The notes beneath the pieces were generated by a model, which saw only the letters and a list, made by a program, of their open reading frames with translations, ran no database searches and was not told the origin of the DNA. From Cyprinodon diabolis (lineage: Eukaryota; Chordata; Actinopteri; Cyprinodontiformes; Cyprinodontidae), in NCBI GenBank assembly GCA_030533445.1, contig CM060073.1, positions 39,077,428 to 39,141,427 on the forward strand: a DNA stretch of 64,000 nucleotides, in the 5' to 3' direction. This document shows, one piece after another, positions 25,266 through 50,900 of the stretch (position 1 is the first letter of the stretch; every line of letters begins with the position of its first letter). A program made the position numbers and the translations under genes.

Positions 25266-26811
25266 GTCTGTATTATTAGATTGAATTGTTTCTGTATAAG
25301 GCCTTGAGATGTCATCTGAATTGCTGCAACATGTGGACAAAATTATTGGCACCCCTCATTTAATCAAAGAAAAATCCACAATTGTCACAAAAATAACTTG
25401 AATCTGACAGAAGTAACAATCGAAGAATCTATTAAAATGAAAAACAAAAATGAAAGTTTTCACTTTTCAATCATACTTCAACAGAATAACTTCAAAAAAG
25501 AAGGTTATGAAACAGGCCTGGAAACAATGGTACGTACCCTTTACGAAATATTTTGTTGCACACCTTTTGACACACAATCACTCCTGTAACTATCAGTGAG
25601 ACATCTGCATCTCCCAGCAGGTGTTTAGACCAAGGAAATATCAGTTAACTATGAATAACAGCCAATTAAGAGAATGCTTATATTCAGTATATATTAGAAA
25701 ATGTATGCATAATTACAACCCTGTGTGGGTTAAAGAAATTATGGGGGACATTTGAAATTTTTCCCAAATTTTTTAAAAGAATTTTGAAAATATGGATTTT
25801 CAAACAGATTCGAAGAAGCAATACATGTAATGACACTCATACATAAAATATATTACTGTAGATGTTTTTGTTTTTTTGTTTTTTTTTACATTTTACTCTG
25901 GATATTCATTGCTAGATAGGGAGAATCATAGACATGTTGAGCAACAGCCTCATCTAGTGGAATAAACTGCTCAGTGCAGATATTTTAACTCTTCATTAAC
26001 TTCCAAAAAAAAAAAAAAAACTCAGTACTAAATGTTTCTTCCTGGACTTTGGCAAACTGAAGTTATTAATGTAATATGATTATATCTTATATAAAAATCT
26101 TGAACTTTTAGATTAAATTTTTAGTTTGTTTAAGCTTTAACCACCGATCAGCATTCAGATCAGTTACAGAAGTTGTGGTATTTCTTATCTAGAGATAAAC
26201 TTGCAGTAAAAGAAAAACATGCTAAGATATTCCAGGTATAAAGGTAAACTGTGATGCTCTTTATTTGGTCCTAACACACAGTAAGACATATAAACATCAT
26301 ATTTCAGTCATTAAAATCTGAAAGGTGTCATTGAAAAAAATCAAGTCTTTTACTTTTTTAGTTAAAAGCATTGTCAGTGCTCTGCAGGGTTATAAATATG
26401 TGATTAATTAAATTTGATGGTACATAATTGGAATTTAATTGAACATTAATCTGAATTTGAGAATATTTAGATTGATATAGCCTGTAGTTGGGGTGATCTG
26501 TATTAACATTCAACATACAAACTAAACATATAAAATACAGAGATACATTTATATTTAGTCAAAAATAAAATAGATAAAATAATGATAGTATAAACAGCCA
26601 CTTAGAGCCAGCATAAGGAACAGGGGGACTGGTTAATTGCTCAGGGCCCTCTTTTTAAGCAAAAACTTGTAAAATTCATATACTGACAATAATTCCTTAA
26701 GAGAAACTTAATATCAATAACTTAAAAATATAACATGCAAATCAACTTAGTCAGACATTTTTCCTGATTAAATAGGTTAATATATAATGTAAATCCCTTT
26801 ATTGTCCACAT
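23749..26811. other. Gene-free stretch upstream of ido1
   Basis: AT-rich, no exon recognised. Holds a poly-T run near 24006-24024 and an (AATC)n microsatellite at about 25235-25266. A segment at 25330-25600 (starting GTGGACAAAATTATTGGCAC) looks like the end of a Tc1/mariner-type repeat. Nothing else found. Confidence 0.5.
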
Positions 26812-27014
26812 CAGGCATCTCCAATCTCGGTCCTCGAGGGCCGCTGTCCTGCAGGTTTTAGAGGTTTCCCTGCTCCAGCACAGCTGATTTTAATTGAAAG
26901 CTCATTAACAGGCTTTTAGTCTACTGCAATCATTATAATCAGCTGTGCTAAAGCAGGGAAACCTCTAAAACCTGCAGGACAGCGGCCCTCGAGGACCGAG
27001 ATTGGGGATGCCTG
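26812..27014. mobile_element. hAT-type MITE with 8-bp target duplication
   Basis: A near-perfect inverted repeat: CAGGCATCTCCAATCTCGGT at the left, mirrored by ACCGAGATTGGGGATGCCTG at the right. The arms extend about 80 bp around a short loop, total 203 bp. It is flanked by the exact 8-bp duplication GTCCACAT at 26804-26811 and 27015-27022. The 8-bp duplication and CAG start are hAT hallmarks. Confidence 0.93.
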
Positions 27015-27022
27015 GTCCACAT

Positions 27023-27210
27023 GGAGAAATTCACTGCATTTATCCCATCCCATTAGGGAGCAGTGGGCTGCCATTGTGTGGCGCCTGGGGAGCAGTGTGG
27101 CGTTAAGGGTTTTGCTCAGGAACCCAGAGTGGAGGCTGTGGGGATCAAACAGGGTACTTGTAACCTTCTTAGAGCACAAGCGTACTGCTCTAACCACTAG
27201 GCAAATACTC
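27023..27210 (-). mobile_element. tRNA-derived SINE copy (minus)
   Basis: On the minus strand it reads GTGGTTAGAGCAGTACGCTT, later GGTTACAAGTACCCTGTTTG then ATCCCC: tRNA-like A-box and B-box regions, followed by a body ending near the hAT MITE. A clearly homologous plus-strand copy lies at 56636-56830. The hAT MITE appears to have inserted into or beside the SINE 3' end. Confidence 0.75.
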
Positions 27211-27360
27211 CTCCTTAATAACCAGTCTAGCTACTTTTATGCTCCGCTATCCTACTCTTTTTCTAGCTTCTTTTTTTATAATAATATTTTGTTTGTGGTT
27301 CTAGAAGCCAAAGAAAAAAAAATGTAAAATAAAGCATAACTGATGATTTTACATTTTTAA

Positions 27361-28759
27361 AAGGACAGTGTGTAAGATTTATCACCATCTAGTGGTGCAC
27401 TGAATGAATTACAAATGACAGGCTGGTGCCTCCTCTATAAGCAGGTGAGACCTTCTATTGAAGCCGGGGAGTGCCATCTACTAACAGCAGCTAATAACTG
27501 TTGCATCCAAGCTCCTCCAATGTAGGCTAACAAACTAGCCGTCTGTGCCTTGCTTCTAACACAACAGCAAATTAAACTTTAATATTATATTGAACTACTT
27601 TACCTCTCCAGCAGAAAGCCTGCATCCGTAGCGTCCATTTTGAAGTTTGCTGCCTCATAGATTGTTTCCATCCATTAAAATCTGCACCAGTGTTGTTTTT
27701 TACTGGTTATATTGTCTTTTTCCTTTTTTGGGGGGTTGTTTCTTTTGCCTCCTACTCATAAAGCAGGTATGTTCTTCCATTGCAACAGAGCGTAGAAGAT
27801 AGAATGATGTATAGTTGCTTTTTCTTGTTTTTTAACTCTTCAGCCACCAACAACACATTTCCAGGCACAGGTAAAACACATAAAGCCTAAAAGTTTGTCC
27901 GCTTCCGGCTTATCTAATCAAAAATGTAGACATAACATGGCATCTCCCATTGGGTGCACCGCCCCTTTTGCATTTGTAAAATGAAGCCTAGGCGGAAGTT
28001 CAACTGAAGAAACCAATTACTTACCCTCATCCGCCTCCATCAGCTTTGAACCACAACTCCACGAAAGCCCAATCAGCATCCAGTTCATCTTAAAAGGTCT
28101 CCAAATCCACAACTTAGTCTGCTACCCAAAGCACAGGCAGTTGTTGCGCTATGTCTGACTTCGATTCAGATTAAACTGATTCAACCCACGTCCAGCCCCT
28201 TCTTCACCATGGTAACTAAAGCTTCAGAGTGTCTTTCCTTCCCTGTCTTGCCTCAACCTCTCCACTGTCGCTTTATGCTTGCTCATCATGGACAGGTTGA
28301 TGCAACCTGAGTTATTAAAGCTGGACTCCCAAATTCCAGGTACCCGAGTGAAGCACAAGTATCAGCTCACGCAGTCCACTGGATCTCTCCATACAGCACA
28401 AGCCCGCTGTCTCGCCAAACGGCAGTCTACGGACTGACCAACTTCATCTATTTCCACTCCACCACAAGTTTCAGGCCTGGGGGGGAAACATCTCCTGTTC
28501 GTACATATCAAATAAAATTCAGTGCTAATGTTTCCTGCCGAGGTCTGAGCGCCAAAGACTAAGGTACTTGTATCAATAAAATTCATCTAAATGTCTTTTT
28601 CTTTCCGTGTGCGTTTTTCAGATTGAACAACTAATTCTACTGTAAGCTATAAGAATGCTCTTTTTTTATTATGTATTTAGACATTCAGAGAGTGTGTATT
28701 CATTAAAGCAATACTAGCTTATTGCTAATAAAAAGCTAGATTCGTTACACACTGTCCAT
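27361..28759. mobile_element. TTAA-flanked non-autonomous transposon (family B, 1.4 kb)
   Basis: Flanked by TTAA at 27357-27360 and 28760-28763. Inverted ends AAGGACAGTGTGTAA (left) and ATGGACAGTGTGTAA (right, inverted). The interior has no transposase frame; ORFs inside are short. Confidence 0.75.
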
Positions 28760-29780
28760 TTAAAAAAACTGGCTGGATAGTTGAGACTTAAGACTACAAG
28801 CAGGACTCGAAGTTTGGACCCATGGAGAGTGACCTCTACTTCTATAGTGCCTTTTTAAAGTCAAGGGTCTCCAAAATGTATCAAAAGTACACACATTTGT
28901 TACTTAAGTAGAAGTATAGATACTGCAGTTTAAAAACACTCTGGAAAAAGTTGAAGTATCAACTTGACCTCTATACTTAAGTAAAAGTGAAGAAGTATGT
29001 GCTCCAAAATCTACTTAAAGCATAAATGTATAAAGTAACCTTTAAAAAAAACAGCCAGATGCCACTATATGAATTGAAAGCTCAAATTTGTGTCTATTTC
29101 AAAAATTATTTGCGATAGGGCCAAGGATGAGGGAGGTCTTGTTGGTCTCCGCCTCCATCTACCGATACGCTCTCGCCTGTGTCCGGCCTTTCAAACATTT
29201 CAACATCTTTTTCTGAATCCGATATTTTAGCATGGCATTGACAATTCGCTTTTGCAGTTTGACGAACACCTGATTGCTTCTGATTATTTCCTTTGGCATC
29301 AGCACAAATTTCATGAATAGCTAACAATGAGTGTTTGCATGATATGACGCATCCAATTACACTAGTTTTCACCAGATGTGGATGGCGCCAGTGATCTGCA
29401 TTGGATGGCGCACATGACGTGAAATATATATTTATGAAAATTAAAGCATAGCCAAGAGTAACAAGTAATGTCTGTTTTCAAATGTAGGGAATAGAAAGTA
29501 CAGATACTTGTTTTAAAATGTAATGAGTAGAAGTCAGAAGTAGGAAGAAAAATAAGTAATGGAGTAAAGTATAGATACCTAAAAAGTGTACTTAAGTACA
29601 CTCTTGAGAAACCATGGACTTAGCCTGGGGATTTGAAGAGGTCTGCCTATTACAGATACCTCCTCATTGTTCTCCATCTAGTGCTTCTTTCCCACAGCAG
29701 AGACTGTTATGAAAGTGATAGATAGAGCAGAGCTAACGATCAGTTAAGGAGCGTCTACTGGTAGTAATAAAACTTCAACA
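28760..29780. repeat. Degenerate fish repeat with TACTTAAGTA-type ends
   Basis: Between about 28885 and 29605 both sides carry GTAGAAGTATAGATAC or TTAAGTA phrases in opposite orientation, as in a common fish non-autonomous DNA element. A minus-strand open frame at 29106-29372 (88 codons) lies within it and may be a transposase or captured-exon scrap; I do not recognise it. Confidence 0.45.
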
Positions 29781-29787
29781 TGCTTTG

Positions 29788-30018
29788 CAGAATTTCGATT
29801 TTAATCTCCGAATTCAGACTTTTTTCTCAGAATTCTGATTTTAATCTCAGAATTCAGACTTTTCTCTCAAAATTCTGACTTTTTTCTCACAATTCTCACT
29901 TTAATCTCAGAATTCTGACTTTTTTCTCAGAATTCTAATTTTAATCTCATAGTTCTGAGTTTAATCTCAGAATTCTAACTTTTTTCTCAGAATTCTGACT
30001 TTAATCTCAGAATTTTGG
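29788..30018 (+). repeat. 20-bp minisatellite, array 1 (TCTCAGAATTCTGACTTTTT sense)
   Basis: About eleven tandem units of 19-21 bp with consensus TCTCAGAATTCTGACTTTTT. Each unit holds the palindrome AGAATTCT. Confidence 0.9.
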
Positions 30019-30261
30019 ATCTTAATGTACATAGGCACCATGAAGGAAGAGATGTGGGAGCACTCAGCTTCACTGACAAAGATGTGAGTTGTTGGAGAGG
30101 GTCAGTGATACATTGGTGAAAAATGACGGAATTAGGAGTCCCCTGTGATGCTATTTCATTAATGGAAGAGCAGAAGGTGATTACGTAAAACAAGAGAGCT
30201 AGTTTAGTCTCTAAAACAGACGTGGCTATGGCTTGATGCTAACATGTTTGTTAGCTGTCAG

Positions 30262-30541
30262 AATTCAGTCAGAATTATGAGAAAAAAGTCAGAATTCTGA
30301 GATTAATGTCAGGATTCTGAGAAAAAAGTCAGAATTCTGAGAAAAAAATCTGAATTCTGGGGGGGAAAAGTAAGAATTCTGAGATCAAAGACAGAATTCT
30401 GAGAAAAAAGTCAGAATTCTGAGATTAAAGTCAGAATTCTGAATCAAAAATCTGAATTCTGAGATTAAGTAGGACTTCTGAGAAAAAAGTCAGAATTGTG
30501 AGATTTAAGTCAGACTTAAGTCTGACTTTGATCTCAGAATT
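30262..30541 (-). repeat. 20-bp minisatellite, array 2 (inverted relative to array 1)
   Basis: Units read AGTCAGAATTCTGAGAAAAA, the reverse complement of array 1. Array 1 and array 2 can therefore pair as a large hairpin around the 243-bp spacer. A short stretch at the right end flips orientation again. Confidence 0.9.
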
Positions 30542-30617
30542 CTGTGATGCTGTTGCATTAATGGAAGAGCGGACGTGATTAAAACAAGATGCTAACATGT
30601 TTGTTAGCTGTCAAAAT
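30542..30617. repeat. Duplicate of part of the inter-array spacer
   Basis: CTGTGATGCTGTTGCATTAA, GGAAGAGCGGACGTGATT and CTAACATGTTTGTTAGCTGT repeat phrases found at 30146-30260, so spacer and array were duplicated together. Confidence 0.75.
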
Positions 30618-30962
30618 TCAGTCAGAATTCTGAAAAAAGTCAGAATTCTGGAAAAAAGTGAGAATTCTGAGATTAAAGTCAGATTTGTGAGACAAAGTCA
30701 GAATTTTGAGAAAAAAGTCAGAATTCTAAGAAAAAGGTCAGAATTTTGAGAAGAAAAGTCAGAATTCTAAGAAAAAAGTCAGAATGTTGAGAAGAAAAGT
30801 CAGAATTCTGAGAAAAAAGTCAGAATCTTGAGAAGAAAAGTCAGAATTCTGAGAAAAAAGTCAGAATCTTGAGAAGAAAAGTCAGAATTCTGAAAAAAGT
30901 CAGAATTCTAAGAAAAAAGTCAGAATTTTTAGAAAAATTCAGAATTTTGACTTTTTTCTCAT
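30618..30962 (-). repeat. 20-bp minisatellite, array 3
   Basis: About sixteen further units in the same orientation as array 2 with AAGAAAAGTCAG variants. It ends with a short flip to GACTTTTTTCTC. Confidence 0.9.
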
Positions 30963-31099
30963 ATTATACTGAAACAAAATTTAAAAATATGTTAACTTTA
31001 AAAATTTTTTAGTGGCCCATAATTCTCTTCCGTGTAGATCAGTGTTTTGTAATGATCCCCCTTTTTTTTTCTTCCTGTCTCTGTGCGCCTCCCTATTGT

Positions 31100-31414
31100 T
31101 AGCGACGGAGGCCTTACAGTGAGTGGAAGAGGCTCCATGACCGTCAGAGCTGCAGCTCTGCAAACAGCACCGGTGGACTCCACAGCAGCGCGCTGGCAGC
31201 ACTGCAGTCGCCTTTTATTATAAATACCGATCCAAAGGGAGGTTTATCACCTAAAAAAAACAGAGATCGGCCGGTTATTTTCTAAACATCGGTCCACCTT
31301 CCCCTGAAGATGAAGCTGAACGCGATCAGCAGTCAGGTGCGCGTCGCATCCGATGGAGCCCTGCTTTCCGACGCGCTCATCGACCAACCTAATTCAGCAC
31401 TTTCTTTTGTTGCG
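31100..31414 (+). promoter_or_regulatory. rhobtb2: Probable rhobtb2 promoter and 5' UTR exon with upstream ORF
   Basis: A local GC/CpG-rich stretch in AT-rich surroundings ends with a good donor (TTGCG|GTAAGC, exon end 31414), 1.5 kb before the acceptor of the first coding exon (32880). An ATG at 31310 opens an upstream ORF. After splicing, this ORF runs 41 codons and stops at TGA 32898-32900, one base before the main ATG at 32902. The exon is predicted, not proven. Confidence 0.5.
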
Positions 31415-44304
<12,890 letters not shown>

Positions 44305-46065
44305 GCAGGTGGTAAGCACAGGGTCAGCTGTGGAGTACATCTCTGTGTTTGCACTGGTAGCTTTCTACTCTCCAAACATTCAGATTGTTTCTTCTCCTGT
44401 CTGTGTTGACACTCCAGGTTTGCAAAGTCAGCTCATAGTCCAGATTGAAATGAAAAGGTTTATTCCTCAGAGTTTTAGCTCTGTTACCTCAGTGATCTAA
44501 ACCTTTTGGACATAAGTCTCACTGTAACAAGTTCAAATATTAGATTATGTAGATGGTAATATATTCCCATTTTAGAGTTTTTAGCTTGAGTAATACACTT
44601 TTACTGGAACAGCTGTGGTTATAAATGTTATCAGTGACCTCAGCTGACAACTAAGTGCTGCTTACTAGCTGTGACAACCAGCAATTCAACACTAACTAAA
44701 CACTCAGAGATATAACACTTTGCCCTTAAGTGTTTATACAATCTGCCAAACCGTGTGTTGATTATGATTTCACAACCAGGATGTAACAAACGTACGGCCT
44801 GCCGTTAGAGAGCAAACTGAAGTCATTCATCTGGACGTTGTCATGATCATATCTACAAAAAAAAGCAATTTTATTCCTGTTATATTTGTGTTTTTAATTC
44901 TACTTTGCAGAATTTGTACAACAGGCATGAACACCTTAAAGCTGTGTCTCTTGACACACTAATCGCTGATCTTTTTGTCTGTCGCATTTTGTCGCAACAA
45001 GGGCTTAAGCTCACATGCATCCAATGTCCTCTGACCCAGGATTCCCGATGAAAATGCTATTTTCTTTCCATTTCTTCTAAAACTCCAGAATGCCACCATC
45101 ACTATCACTCCATCTGTGTTGCTCAAGGCAGGTTAATGGGACAGATGTTAAACTTTGTTAGATTTGCAATAAACAGTTTGCTCATTTCGACTGATGCCTT
45201 CAACTAAAAAAGCAGATTACTATTTCACTACAACTGCAGTCTCTGATGGCTTTAAGAGATTTTCCTTACTGACCTAAAGGACCCCCACCTCTGAATTTGG
45301 TTGTATATGTAAAACTTGGACAAGCAGGCAACTGAATGATCTAATCCCTTCACTTCAACATCCCCACAAGCACTTTCTGGACTTAAGAAACACACATGAA
45401 CTTCCAGTGGCAGCCTAGCTGCTTTAGTCTGTGCTGCACCGTGGAAAAGCGAAAGGAGGAGACAATGTGAGACATTCAAAGTGTTTCTATTACTCTTGTG
45501 AATATCACACCATCTTTCAGGATTTGTTTTTTGCACACCTCGCTGTATAACACATTCAAGAATGTCATCTATTGTTGCTCTTGATTGTACGATGAGCTGC
45601 AGAATGAGTCCGATTTGCAGGCATGGTGCTCAGAGAGGATTGAGTAGTATTGTAAATTGTATTAGATATTAGATCAACTCTAATGTGCTGCTGTTACCTA
45701 ATGTGCACTGCTGGCAGTGAGCAAAATCTTACTATATTACTGAACAGACTGATCGAAATGTATTTAGTTACTGTGCAGCTATTGTTGTTTAAAAAAAGTG
45801 AATAAATATTGTACTGACTTCCAACTACATCTGTTACATACTTTAGTGTACCTGCAAACTATAGGCAGGCAACTTTAACAGTGGATTAAATATAAAATAG
45901 AGCTGTAACGTAAAGTAGACAGTAGATTACATCAGATTAAAGTGTATGTTACATCGTTAAACTATGCTGTTGTTATGCGAAAACAATTTCTCATTGCAAG
46001 ACTAGCTCATAGTGTTCAAAAGCTGTTTTTAATTTCTATTATTGGGTTTTTACTTTATTCTGGCA
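44305..46065 (+). other. rhobtb2 3' UTR and downstream flank
   Basis: No ORF of note. AATAAA signals at 45168-45173 (TTGCAATAAACAG) and 45801-45806 are candidate polyadenylation sites, giving 3' UTRs of about 0.9 or 1.5 kb. Confidence 0.5.
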
Positions 46066-46472
46066 TAAAGGCTCTTGCAAATGCATTCATACCCCTTTAA
46101 CCTTTTAACATGCTGTAACAATGAAAGTATTTCTCGGTATGCATAATGGAAAAACAGTAATTTGCACCTTTACCTTTTTCTTTCCCTCAAAGTTCTATAA
46201 AGGTTGGGTTTTTAACCAAACCATCGCATACATTTGCTATGACCTTTCCCTCTTCTAATGTAGCTTTCTGTTTGACTTTACAGTTTACGTTATGCACAGA
46301 GGTGGATTTTGAAAGCAACATTTTTTTTTGCAACAGATTTTATGTTGGGGGGTAGTAGAGTATGGGGGCAGGATCTACAAGTGCATTAAAATTGTTTAAA
46401 CTGCTGAAACTTTTGCAATGTATAAAATTACAGAAAAATTATAGGGGTATGCAAACTTTTCAAGGCAGTCCA
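46066..46472. mobile_element. Tc1-like MITE
   Basis: The left end (TTGCAAATGCATTCATACCC) and inverted right end (TTGAAAAGTTTGCATACCCC) form diverged terminal inverted repeats of the kind seen in fish Tc1-type elements. No transposase inside. Confidence 0.6.
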
Positions 46473-47940
46473 TATTTAGACCCTGAAAAAAAAACATGCA
46501 TCTTTATTAAAAAACACTTGCTTGAATCCACTGCTGGTCTAATCAATTAACAGCAGGAACAGTGAAAAGTTGACCGCTTTTCAAATGTGAGATTTAGATG
46601 AAGGGTGAGGCTGGTTCTCTTAACAACAATTTTAAATTATTTTCAGGTAAACATTGCCGATGCTAATTCAAAATGTTCCTTAGCATTTTTTATATTATTA
46701 ATAAAAGTATTATTATGGCACATATTCTTCCTTAGAAACATTGTAGTGAAACAGTAATTCTGAATGTTCTAAGTAGTTTAATAGGGTAAACGCTTGGAGG
46801 TGAATCATTTGTATATAATTTGCCTTTTATAATGTGACTGCTAATTGTTTTAGACATACATTTAATTTCTCAGTGATTCTTCTGTTGATGTTTCACATCA
46901 ACAACACCTCATGCCTTAATGTACAGTGTGCTGCAGTGTATGGTGTTGAACGTGTAGCTGTGGTCTTCTACCTGTCTGCTGTATTGTAAGCTGCCTGGTG
47001 CTTTCTGATGTCTATCTGTTCACGTGCACAAACCCCTAATTTGGATCTAAAGCAATCTGTTTGTTTAATTTGCCTTATCTTGAATATAAAATTAAAAATA
47101 GAAACAGAAATCTACTTAAAGAGTTTGCTTACCCAGACCAGACTATAGTGATGACTAAAATACAGGGATTTAACATTAATTCCACAGTTTTAAGGATTCC
47201 TTTAAAAGCTCATACTTTCTGCAGAGGTACACAATGTTAACTCAGTGTTAAGATAGTAAATCCAATATGTAAATATTTGCTCTGCTATTCAAGTTTTACA
47301 CAGCATTTAGAGCAGGTTCATGCAGTCCATATTTTGTACTGTTCATACCGAAATGCAAACTTGCACTGCTTTTTGGCACTGGGTTTTTCTTCAGATTGCA
47401 ACATCATTACATATATGAAAATCAGGTTTAAAAAAAATAATAATAAAAGATCAGATTAGATAAACTACAAATATGCTGTCACGGGGCCCCTATTCTATAT
47501 GTCTGGGTGCTATATTCCAGCTACAGAGAAGCACAAACCAAAGGGAGCTTTAGCAGCACCAGAAATATGTAGTATATGCTGCACAATCACTACTGCATAC
47601 TGTAGTTTATGAGGCCTTCTCTGAAATAATAGACAAATTGGAAATATGACGCAGAAATACAAATATATCTTCTAAATATGAATGTTTTTCTCCAGTGTTT
47701 GAAGCCTGGGAGACATTGTATGTTCTCTCCAGGTTTATTTTAGCTGTCAAGAGCTGTTTTTATGCTCAAGGAGCTGTAAATATATAAAAAAATAAAATAA
47801 TAAAAAAGTCTGTAGCATGTGTTGTTGAAAGTGTGTATATAACATTTAAATGAACAAAGAATAACATGTGCACATGTCGATATTGCTTCAGTCTTCTGTT
47901 TTTTTTTTTTTTTTCTACTAAGTTTTCATAATGACACCTG
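46473..47940. other. Intergenic rhobtb2-pebp4
   Basis: AT-rich with no gene recognised. A T-run and CTACTAAG branch-like sequence near 47900-47923 precede the pebp4 first exon. Confidence 0.5.
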
Positions 47941-47957
47941 AACCCTGCACAGCTCCA

Positions 47958-50900
47958 AACGCGCGCAGACGCAGCTGAACTTCAACAGCGTCTATCGCCT
48001 GATTGACCCAGAGAGGAGGAATACTGCAGACAAACGCACCTTTAAACCCGATGGTAATGTTTATAACAAACTAACACGTCTGTTAATGCTTTATAACCGG
48101 CTATATTTTTACTTTGCTTACTCGTTGCTCTTTGGCTCAGTGGACACTTCCTAAATTGCTGAGCGTCGAATAACAAAGTGCGACAGAAATAAAACTAATG
48201 CAACAAGTGAAAGCTAAACATTTAAGTGCTTATAGTTAATTTAACGCTTTTTTCCCCCACTGAAGATAAGAATATGGATTTTAGTTCAACCTTAATTCTG
48301 CTTTGTCTAATATTTTTTAACAAGACGAGACAAAAAAGTGGAAGTGCGTCCATTTCGCAGCTGCAGAGCAAAACCTTATACTGAGCGCGCGCCGCCAGCA
48401 TCAAAGACCGCAGACAGTTAATTAACGCGCAAAACAGCTGTTTAGTTTAGAAGAAAAATTTGACCTGATTAATGCATGTCTGTGTAGTTTATGGTTGTAT
48501 GCGCAGCACGTTGAGGATGGTAATGTAAGCAGGTATGTATGGCAACCCGTTAATTAAAAAAATACATGAACTGGATATAGCCTACCAAGCCTGTCACTCT
48601 GGATTCACCTGTCTAGCTGCATTTCAACAACGTCACAGATGTACTAAATTTGGGCATCTTGAGAATTTTCTAAATGAGCATCGGAATGGGGAAGCAATCA
48701 GAGATTAAACTAAGTTCAAACCTGGCATGGTTGTCAGTATGGAGACCCGTTTGAAACATATTTAAAATTATTGAATATTGTTCAATAACAGAATATTCTA
48801 TAAAATAAAAAAATAACCATTAAATTAGAAAAAAAATCAACATTTGGCTTATTTTTGTCATATAAATTGTATTGTTGTTTTTTATTTCAATGTATATTAA
48901 TTCATTAACAAATATATTAACTTTAGTTCACGATATATGTAATACTTTTATTTAATTCAAGATGTGTTCATTTATTGATTTTAATATACATTTATTGATT
49001 GATTTTGAATGAAATGGCTCTGAAAACAAAAAACCTGAAAACAAAAGAAAAAACATGCACTAGGTGGCAATTGTATGTATGTGTGTGTGTTTTTTATTTT
49101 TATTTTATTTTTTTATTCAAATGTCAGAGAAGACTATAGCATAGTGGTTATATAATATGGAAACACTACTGATTTTAATAAACCCTATTCTATAATGTAA
49201 AAAAAAAAGAGAATGCACATAAGTCTTGAATGAGATGGACTACAGTCCCAGAAAACACACAAAGTTCCAGTCCCTTCAACTAAGAGAAGAACACCAATGC
49301 TGCTGTTTACCTAGTCCTCAGCAGTTTGCAAAAACATTTTTTGATCGATTAAATCTCAATTTAAGCTGCATGATTAAGATGGTAAGGTCAGAGATGTGCA
49401 TAAACAACATGATAGATCATTCTACCTTCTATCATCATTCAGGCTGGGGCTTCTAGTTTAGTTGTTAGTGGGGCCCACTTTGGACCCCATCCTACCAACT
49501 GAGAGTTATTTAAACACCACAGTCTACTTGCGTATTGCTGACCATGTCCATCCCTGTCGAGCACAGTGTAGCTCTCTTAAAAAATGCAACTTTGAGCAAA
49601 TTAATACAAATTGTTACACATTCATATTTAACAAGGAAACAGGAACATCACGCCTCAGAGATAGTCAGATCCTAGTTCAATGGAGTGGTTGTTTTTTAAC
49701 CCTGGTCCTCATATATTCCTATTGCACGTTTCAGAGGGACTCTCTTATACTAAAAATGATCTAAAATCTGACCTCCTCCTTGTGCAGCCTTTTAGTGCAG
49801 CACAAGTCCTTTAATCACTCATTCATATAAGTCAGGTATGTGGCAGCAAGGAGACACCTAAATTATGCAGGATATGAGTACTTTAGGAGCAGCAATAGTG
49901 CATCTTCTCTGATGTCGCGGAATGAGAGATTTGGATCATGGAGATGTGCAAAAAAAAAAAACCTTAAGAATCAGTTTGACATGATCATTTTATTATGGAC
50001 CGAAATGTTAAGAAGAATGTTTTTGGAAACCTTAAGCCAGTGATTCCCAGCCGTGGGTATGCGTACCCCTAGTGGTCCGTGAGTTCATTGCAAGGGGTTC
50101 ATAAAAATGTTTTATTTCCTACTGTAGGAAGTCAAAAAAAATAGGGCTGGGATGTTTTGCTTTATGAGGACCCATCTAAAAAATAAAGCAGGTTTTTTTT
50201 TCCCAAACAAAAAGTATGTTATTCTTTGAGTTCACATTCAGCAAAGTAAAATCTATGGAGTCAATCTCTCTATAATTTTTGTTTAGTGTTTTGTTTCCAA
50301 TTCATCAAGTTTATATGTGATTATAGGGGAGTTACTCATAGGAGCTCCAGTTTTATAAAGGTAGATTTATGATTTTTATTCTTTTTTTAATTTTGATTCC
50401 TTATTATAACTTCTGTGCAACATATTTATGTTGTTTTTTATATTTGAGATGGAGAGAATACAATGATAAGAATTAAATGCTCAGATTAAAAGATTTAGTA
50501 AATTAGTCTTTATTTTGTAATCATTATTGTGCGTTCCACTTTTGGGCAGTCATCAGTACTTTTGACTGAGAGGGGTACTCATGGTAAGACAACATGCCCA
50601 AAGGGGAACACAAATCAAAAAAGGTTTGGAAACATTGCTTAAGCTATGCTATGTGTGTACAAAATGGGATTCAACTCAGATCTAGAGAGGTGAAGCTAAA
50701 CAAGTAAATGGAAAGCGTAGTTCTCTTAACAGCTCCTAAAATGAAATGAAACATTAAGGTATCCTTATTGAAATGTGAGAATTTATTGAACAAAAAAATA
50801 CATAAATAATATAACAAAATCATATCTGTATTAGGACATATGACAGTGGTGACCTAATGCATATGTCATTTAAAATTTCTCATTCCTTTATTTCAACAAG

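Noticed and set aside
25235..25266. CRISPR-like short repeat
   Set aside because: It is a plain (AATC)n microsatellite without spacers, in a vertebrate genome.
47958..48050. Coding exon reading QTQLNFNSVYR in another frame
   Set aside because: It lacks a start and leads nowhere downstream. The exon is better explained as 5' UTR ending with the pebp4 ATG.
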